DNA from: Lolium rigidum
Taxonomy: Eukaryota > Streptophyta > Magnoliopsida > Poales > Poaceae
NCBI RefSeq assembly: GCF_022539505.1
Contig: NC_061511.1
Span: forward strand, 35,722,620-35,786,619
Reading direction: 5' to 3'
Length of the DNA: 64,000 nt
Shown here: in pieces, positions 57,485-64,000 of the stretch
How positions within the stretch are numbered: the stretch's first letter is position 1
Layout: each line of letters opens with the position of its first letter
Program-made: the position numbers and the translations under genes
The notes under the pieces: generated by a model
What the model was told of the DNA's origin: nothing
Seen by the model: the letters and a program-made list of their open reading frames with translations, nothing else
Database searches by the model: none

Positions 57485-57810
57485 CCCGTCTTAGCGGGAG
57501 AAAGTGCCAAAGTGGTGCCTTCTGGAGGAAGGAAGGCAGATCATGCAACGTGTACGTTCGTGGATTTGCATATGCACCTTTAGCCTTTAGATGAGCGATA
57601 GGGCTTTACACCTTTTAGTCGGTGGATTTGCACCTTTAGTCTTTAGATCAATCACAGCAACCTCGGGAAACGACATAATAGTGATGGATACAATTCAATC
57701 ACTGAATCGTACTATACGTACACTCTGACAAGGCATCCATAATTTGTATTCTATGAAGACGTTGAGTCTTGCAGTGAGAAGCCGTGCAAGGGTATCATCT
57801 AGCTAGCAAC
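57485..57810. other. Upstream region of the SNM1-like gene
   Basis: About 330 bases between the TATA box and the copia LTR. It contains the repeated words GGATTTGCA and CTTTAG at 57559-57650; no regulatory motif is assigned. Confidence 0.5.
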
Positions 57811-58768
57811 CGTTGAATATATAAGCAAATAACTATATGATTTAATCCAAATGAACAGTTGATAAAGCATGATATCATAAAAACAAAAATTAAAGTAGAT
57901 CAACAGATTGCATCTAAGCGTGATAACACATCTATTCTGACTGCCAAACCTAGAAACTCTAGCAAGATCTCAAATAAAAAAAAATGCAAAATCACATACA
58001 GCGCAAGTCGGATCAGCATTGTTCGTATTGATGTTGTCACCCATGTCTCCGAAGAGGTAGTCGATGTCCAGGAAGAAATCATCATGGGGACATGATATTA
58101 CCAGTAGCCGCGTTGCAGCGCTGCCCAAAAAACATGATTGCCCCTCACCCATACAGATCTACAAGAGGCGGGTTTCCAGGGCTTCATGTCCCGCCCTTTG
58201 GTGTACGTCGGAAGGTGGGATGGGGAAGAGGTGGGCGACAGCGAAAGGCAAGTAATCTCATGTAGCGTTTCAATTAGAGTTTGTGCCTGGGGTTTATATA
58301 GTGCATGTCACATAAGAGTATAAGACATGGGGCGCATCCCATGTCCAAGTCAACACAACCCACAATCCATACAATCTAGAGACGGTTCATAACGTGTTCG
58401 TTAACTACTTGCATATTAATACATGATTAATTTCTTAAACAACAAAAACTATAAACAACATGATGTGTATGAGCTCCACTCAGCTGAATCCGAGGAACAT
58501 GAGTGCGGGTGTGCGGACGCAGCGAGGCAGGCAGAGTAGGAGGAGTGTGCGTGAACTCCTTCTCTCCTTACCCACTTAGTAGTGCTAGAATAGCTCACCA
58601 TAAAATCTCCTCCAACTCTCTCCCAACTAGCAGTGTGGGACTAAATTTTAGTCTTACTCCTTTACATGTATGAATGGGCCATATCAGAATCATGCATCAA
58701 TTGGCCATAACAAAATTTCAGAATTTGTACTAGACTAGGGGCCAATGCCCACTAGCAAATTCCAATAA
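57811..58768 (-). repeat. copia-type LTR (about 0.96 kb)
   Basis: On the minus strand it begins TATTGGAATTTGCTAGTGGG (usual start TGTTGG, one base changed) at 58768 and contains TTTAGTCCCACACTGCTAG and CCCGCACTCATG; the end TATATTCAACG near 57811 is a diverged CA end. A purine tract GGGGGTGGGGGAT lies just upstream (58769-58781, minus strand), so this is the 3' LTR of a minus-strand element whose internal part lies to the right. The left boundary is approximate and no target duplication was verified. Confidence 0.65.
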
Positions 58769-60300
58769 TCCCCCACCCCCAAGTCTTATAGGCACATCAA
58801 AGAATTTTGTTGCAAAACATTGTTTGGTGGATACTATTAAGTTGAACTTTCACTAAGGACTTTATATTACACTAGTTTGCAACTTTAATAGTGGATTGTG
58901 CCTTGAACTACAAGTTTTCTGCGTACTAGATTCATGCAGAGACTAGACTGATATTGGGCTGCCACAGGACTTCCCCACGGGTTGGAGTTTATATGTCATA
59001 CTCCAAAGCCTTTTGTAAGTGTATTAGAGAGCACCCAACTCTCACATACTGCGACATTTGACTTCACACTTCCCCAGGGGTTGGAGCTTATACTTCATAC
59101 TCCGTGCCACTTCTATGTTTTCCAAGGATTATTGCGGGAAGGTTAAGCCTCTCGAGTTTTGAAGGAATACATCATACAGAAGAAAATTGTGAACTTGAGG
59201 TATGTTATGCCACCCCTATCTATGATTTTGAAATTCCCATTCTACTTAGAAGTATTGTTAAGTATTATATTTGTGGAGCTTTGTCTTGACAATTATAATG
59301 AAGTTTTTATCAACTCATATGATTGTTCTTACTCTATTTTTCTTTAGAGAGAACCAAGTCTTGCCATTGTAAATTATGCTAATTAAAGAGAACATGAGAA
59401 AGTGTCTCTTAATAATGACTTGGGTATTGTAGTAATTGTCTTGAGAGTCTATCCTTAAAAGTAAACTCAACCCCATATAGATTAATGCTCGACTTGGAGG
59501 TGCTTTTTGAAGTGAGTTGTTTAATAGAACCATGTTTAGCAGTAATTGAGATTCATGCCGAAAATTGTTTTGTATAAACTAAAGTAAGATAATGTTTCAA
59601 GTGTGTCTTGCATCACTGGCATATACCATGGATACCGTTAACAACTTCGCTGGCTTTTAAACGATTTACCACGAGAGAAATCTCATATTTTGGCTATGCA
59701 TTGATTAAACGTTTGTAACAACAATGTTATGACAGATAAAATTTTAGCTGATCCATGGGAATCATTGCAAACAAAGTTGAGGAGCTCCTCTGACCATTAT
59801 GAGAAGTCATTAAACTCCAAAGGTTTCAAACAAACAAGCCTGGTTGGTCAAGTGTGCGGAAATTCAATTTGGTATGGTTTACAACTTTACACATTTTGGT
59901 ATGATCTCATTACTAATAAGCGCCAGTTCTTGAAAGACAATAAATTGGGGAGGTATTGGAAAGCCATGATTTTGTAAGTGAAAGTTAAATGAGTTTCTCT
60001 ATTTATATGCTTCTTTTGACATGACCTCTCCTTCCTACCTGTTTAAATTCTTCAATAACAATCCATCCTTGCCAAGAAATTATTGTCTTGAGAAAGGTAC
60101 AATAGCAGTTATTCAACTAAGCATATTTTTTTATGAAAACCTTATTGTAGTTGCATTAGCAAATCAAAACTTTACAATATCTTCCCCTTAATCTATGTAT
60201 GCTAAGGTTTCTGGAGAGTAAGTAAGTGTTGTGGATACCAATTGTAAGTGAACTTGCATTTTCATTATTTCGGTTTAGACTTTGAGTTCCTTACATTTTT
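58769..60300 (-). other. Polypurine tract and probable 3' internal region of the copia element
   Basis: Starts with the polypurine tract. The GGTTGGAGYTTATA(T/C)…CATACTCC motif occurs twice (58981-59003, 59080-59102), non-coding wording I associate with copia 3' internal regions. A plus-strand ORF at 59729-59977 (82 aa, ILADPWESLQTKLRSSSDHY) has no recognised domain. The right boundary is unknown. Confidence 0.4.
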
Positions 60301-60559
60301 GTACCTTGCTCGAGAGCGCTTCAGGTTTAAAGCTTTGGGATATTGATGGCGCGTGAAAACAACCACATTATATCCATCTAAACTTGGGGTATTCTTCTCT
60401 CAATATGAAATAGATATCTTACTAGACCCGTTAATAAGTTCTAATTAATGTCAAGATGTGCAAATCTCCTTCTTTATTTATTTTCTGTAGAAATGAGAGT
60501 ATTTAGGAGAAAATCAAGGGCAATCAATGAAGAATTACAAGTTGGGGATGTCACTAAGT

Positions 60560-60960
60560 CAATCAGAGCCCAGAGTTGAGTCGCATAAGGTTTAACGACC
60601 ATTGGTACGGTCATGCCCACATGTTCGACCTGACCGTACCAGGTGTCGGTGGCTTCGCCTTCTCAAACCCGGTATAAAACGTGAAAGTACCCAGAGCATT
60701 CGAGAGTCATACAGAGAGAAAAATCATATTCCGCCGCCATAGTCAGATCCAATATACACCAAAGCCCTGTCGCCGTCGCCATCGAGTTCACCGCCTCATC
60801 ATCATCTCCATCCTCTCTGTCCCTTACTTGAAATCTTGGTTCATTCACAATTGGTGACATCATAAGACATTTACATCCATCTCTTTGAGATTCATAATAC
60901 AACGTTTATAATTGTTGATCTAAGCATGTGTGAGTAGTCCTACGGGCTAAGAGCTAAGGC
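60560..60960 (+). repeat. LTR/leader-like sequence of an unclassified retroelement
   Basis: Around 60690-60960 the wording (GAGTCATACAGAGAG, CCGCCGCC, CACCGCCTCATCATC, TTACATCCATCTCTTTGAG, GTGTGAGTAGTCC) resembles the transcribed leader of grass LTR elements. No matching second copy lies in the window. The short minus-strand ORF here is not supported as a gene. Confidence 0.35.
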
Positions 60961-61570
60961 CTGGCCTCATGTGCATCTATTTACTTATGGGATACTGTAT
61001 AGTAAGGTAATAAGGTAATAGATATCCATTTCTAGTCTCCAATCTCTTTATCTCGATTTCAAGGTTTGAAACATACCCGGACTAGAAGGATCGGTAAAGG
61101 TATTGAGGTTTGAGTAGATATAATTTCGTAATTCGATGCCATGCTCAAGTGAAAACATTCAGAGATCGATAGTGTGATTATCTTGTAGGGAGTTAATGTG
61201 ACGTCATTGATCCTAATGCTATTGTTTGATTTATTTTAATATCAAGACTCCGTTTGCTATGTAGGAACTCGAGGTGGATAATCGATTCGTAAAGACCGTG
61301 CCTACGGTATTATGGTGTTTTTAGGAAGCACCGTATGCATTATATGTTGCATTTTTATTTCAGTATATTGACACATGCGAGCTTCATTTTATTCTTGAAT
61401 CCTATTTACTAAGGCAAAAATGTAGGTGAAACCTTAAGCCATGGCCTATCTTCAAACCATTGATAAACAAACAACGCAAGAAAACTGGAAGTCTTGTTCA
61501 AGTAATCTTACACCAAAAGTAATCTGGCCCATAGATTCAATAAATCTGAATCCGTAGAGAAGAAATTATA
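60961..61570. other. Unassigned stretch, possibly retroelement leader
   Basis: AT-rich sequence, no ORF, no recognised repeat. Confidence 0.4.
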
Positions 61571-61703
61571 TTGCTCGCCAACATATAGTTGTTCATTCTA
61601 TCACCCGGTGTACACATTTATTGCTCACCAATATATTGTTGTTCGTTCTATCACCTCGTGTACACATTTATTGCTCACCAATATATTGGTGTTCGTTCTA
61701 TCA
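61571..61703 (+). repeat. Tandem repeat, 50-bp period, 2.7 copies
   Basis: Units start at 61571, 61621 and 61671 with TTGCTCRCCAAYATATWG, then TTCRTTCTATCA and GTGTACACATTTA. The spacing is exactly 50 bases. Confidence 0.95.
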
Positions 61704-61989
61704 AGAGTAGATATTTATCGGCCCGTACACTACACAATCATATATGCATGTTCACTAGATTAATTACAATGAAAAACATCACAAAATGATCTTATAAGAA
61801 ATATCTCAAACCAACGAGCAAACACATTTCCAGTACAACCACAAAAAGATGATTACAAACTCGATGACCAAAAGTGGAGTGGCAACACGAAAAGTACTAC
61901 CTTGGGACGGATTTAATCGATGTAGCTCTTGTATCGCATTTACAACCTCTGCGTCGATTAAATCCGATCAAAAGGAGTACCTGTAAAGT
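61704..61989. other. Spacer with a short perfect inverted repeat
   Basis: GGATTTAATCGA (61908-61919) and TCGATTAAATCC (61957-61968) could pair as a hairpin with a loop of about 37 bases. Otherwise nothing is recognised. Confidence 0.5.
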
Positions 61990-62760
61990 CAAGGCGTGAA
62001 AAAGTAGGGAGCCCGTGAAACATGAGGATTATATGGACCTCCAAACCACGGGTTTATGGGGCCATTGCCTGGGCAGTGCATACCTAGGTCGCGCCGACGG
62101 CATATACCAGAAACCCACAAGGCCATCGCACCCAATACCTCAGCAGACAACCGGAGAAGGCTCCAGAACACTGGATGGTTGCCATATTCTGCGTCATGGT
62201 AGTGAAGAACAGGGCAACCGGCCATGATCCGCGCTTCAATGTTCGCGTGCTCGTTGGAAGAAGTCCATGGCCATGGGAATGGGATGGGCGTGAGTATGCC
62301 AGCATGGCTCTCGCCTCTCTTCTCGCGTCCCGCGTCCGTTCCCGCCCGGCTGCCGGCGTCGATTTTATGCACGCCGACGAGCTTGGGCGGCGCCATCGCG
62401 GTCGATGCGTGGGGGTCTGCCAGCACGGCCCTCTTCTTTGTGCATTACGTCGACTACGCCGTGACCGACGTTGGTGCGCGCGTGTCCGCCTGCCTCGATT
62501 CCCTACACGCCGACGAGACAAGCGGCGCGGTCGATGCCGTAGCGCGAGTGGTATGTGAATGTGACCGGCCGGTCCGCGACGAAACTGTACTTGATCGTGT
62601 GTCCGACGCACCGCGTCGTGGTCATGACGCCCTGCACCGTTTCCGCCGACGGCTCCATGCCGGACTGCTGCGCGCGGGATAGGCGAGCGACGATGAGGTC
62701 CTGCGCCGCGTGGATGGCGGTGAGGATGGTTGACTGAGATTCGTCAATGGAAGTCCCCTG
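61990..62760 (-). pseudogene. GC-rich coding-like stretch, unknown identity
   Basis: Codon-like GC-rich sequence with several overlapping open frames. On the minus strand one reading (about 62735-62505) gives VQGVMTTTRCVGHTIKYSF then TFTYHSRYGIDRAACL. A second frame further left gives PVFWSLLRLSAEVLGAMAL. The two are not in one frame, so if it is a gene it is broken or spliced. I recognise no family. Plus-strand frames are also open, so strand is uncertain. Confidence 0.3.
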
Positions 62761-62938
62761 TCTGTCTCTCTGACAATGGGGGTAATATCTACGTACTATA
62801 TATTGTTTGGTGGTTCCGTAGCGAGGAAGGCTCGCAAGTTACAGCCGTCTAATTGCCTCCAGTGCGTGATACACGTTTAGGCCAGAATCGACGCGTTAGA
62901 TACACGGCAGCGTGCAGTCAGTCAACTGTCTTCCTTAA

Positions 62939-63383
62939 TTGATCACGGTTAGATTTGATGAAGAGCGTCGCCGCGAAGAAGACAGACGTGCGGCAGATCA
63001 AGAGCGACTCCGCCAAGAGGAGCGTCGCCGTGTCGAGGAGCGTCGCCGTCTTGATGAAGACCGTCGCCGAGAAGCATCTCGCATCTCTGAGAGGGTGGCT
63101 CGTGAGAGGGCCCTCGAGGACAAGCGGCGCAAGGAGGAAGAGCTGCGCACACGCGACCGCTGGGCGCACCGATCTGAGATGCTGCCTGACGCCTCGTCTC
63201 ACCTGGAGGATCTGAACAGATCCATTGATGTAAGTCTGAACAACTCATCTTCTATTCCACCTCCGATTGCAACTGTAGGATCTGATAGGGGAGATGCCAG
63301 CCTGAATCAACCCCAGTCAGTTTCTAGCCTTAACATCTCTCCAATAGTCACTGCTGTGCCATCCGGTGGGGTCCTCTGTACCT
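62939..63383 (+). pseudogene. Arg/Glu-rich coiled-coil ORF cut by an LTR
   Basis: The frame encodes a highly charged repetitive stretch (EERRREEDRRAADQERLRQ, then RRRVEERRRLDEDRRR) predicted to be helical or coiled coil, followed by a Ser/Pro/Asn-rich tail (SLNNSSSIPPPIATVG). It runs without stop into the LTR at 63384, after which the codons belong to the LTR. The ATG near 62957 is in another frame, so the start is not fixed. It may be part of a retroelement gag or a host protein; not identified. Confidence 0.45.
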
Positions 63384-64000
63384 TGATGACCCACAAGTAT
63401 AGGGGATCGCAACAGTCTTCGAGGGAAGTAAAACCCAATTTATTGATTCGACACAAGGGGAGACAAAGAATACTTGAAAGCCTTAACAGCGGAGTTGTCA
63501 ATTCAGCTGCACCTGGAAACAGACTTGCTCGCAAGAGTTTATCAGTAGTAACAGTTTTATAGCAGTAGTAGTAGTAAAATAACAGCAGCAGAGTAACAAA
63601 GACAGCAGTAGTGATTATAGTAAACAGCATGATTAAAATACTGTAGGCACGGGGACGGATGACGGGCGTTGCATGGATGAGAGAAACTCATGTAACAATC
63701 ATAGCAGGGCATTTGCAGATAATAATAAAACGGTATCCAATTACTAATCAATCAATAGGCATGTGTTCCAATTATAGTCGTACGTGCTCGCAATGAGAAA
63801 CTTGCACAACATCTTTTGTCCTACCAGCCGGTGGCAGCCGGGCCTCAAGGGAAACTATCTGGATATTAAGGTACTCCTTTTAATAGAGTACCGGAGCAAA
63901 GCATTAACACTCCGTGAACACATGTGATCCTCACATCACTACCATCCCCTCCGGTTGTCCCAATTTCTGTCACTTCGGGGCCATTGGTTCCGGACAGACG
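63384..64000 (-). mobile_element. Athila-type LTR, 3' end of a minus-strand element or solo LTR, cut by window edge
   Basis: From 63384 the sequence TGATGACCCACAAGTATAGG matches the end of the first LTR in this window, then diverges (GGATCGCAACAGTCTTCGAG; GCAGTAGTAGTAG-type repeats). No primer-binding site lies to the left, so the left edge is the outer 3' end. Expected duplication at the left is TACCT (63379-63383). The short ORFs within are LTR noise. Confidence 0.8.

Noticed and set aside
1..64000. tRNA genes, organelle insertions, rRNA operons
   Set aside because: None recognised by eye; a tRNAscan or organelle alignment would be decisive.

Overview
This is plant nuclear DNA, almost certainly from a grass of the Pooideae (Triticeae or a close relative). 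The case for that is long nested LTR retrotransposons, CACTA, PIF/Harbinger, hAT, Stowaway and Helitron-like DNA elements, a DUF6598 gene of the kind expanded in grasses, and an intron-rich XB3-type gene. There are no bacterial features. Coordinates and splice sites below were read by eye; nothing was searched against a database.

Layout. 1-17415 is a nest of two minus-strand Ty3/gypsy elements: an Athila-type element (1-6663, cut by the window edge) sits inside the integrase of a Tekay-like element (6664-17415). That second element carries an extra ORF upstream of gag and a very long (about 5 kb) LTR. 17416-21830 holds a decayed DUF6598 gene broken by a solo LTR with a perfect 5-bp target duplication and flanked or entered by non-LTR retrotransposon remnants. 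22679-32349 is a CACTA element with matching termini and an AGT duplication. Inside it are about 660-bp tandem repeats and a 5S-rRNA-derived segment. A PIF/Harbinger element (TAA duplication) splits that 5S segment, a second CACTA (AGA duplication) sits inside the Harbinger, and an inverted-repeat element carrying a minisatellite sits inside the second CACTA. 33316-39454 is a decayed copia element with unequal LTRs and a perfect AGGTA duplication. 39749-44489 holds a Tourist-like MITE, a hAT element and a Helitron-type 3' end.

Two host genes look intact. On the plus strand, 45358-47953 is an eight-exon ankyrin-RING E3 ubiquitin ligase of the XB3/XBAT family (448 aa). On the minus strand, 57402-52683 is a ten-exon gene (591 aa) whose first half is an SNM1/Apollo-like DNA-repair metallo-beta-lactamase. 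Its second half looks like a Ulp1/SENP-type (C48) protease domain in which all three catalytic residues appear substituted. This apparent in-frame fusion of a DNA-repair nuclease with a dead SUMO-protease-like domain is the most interesting object in the window.

57811-64000 is again mostly transposon-derived: a copia LTR with its polypurine tract, LTR-like leader sequence, a short tandem repeat, a GC-rich coding-like stretch of unknown identity, and an Arg/Glu-rich ORF cut by a second Athila-type LTR that runs off the window. The two host genes are not an operon and show no shared pathway beyond both touching ubiquitin/SUMO-type biology by domain content.
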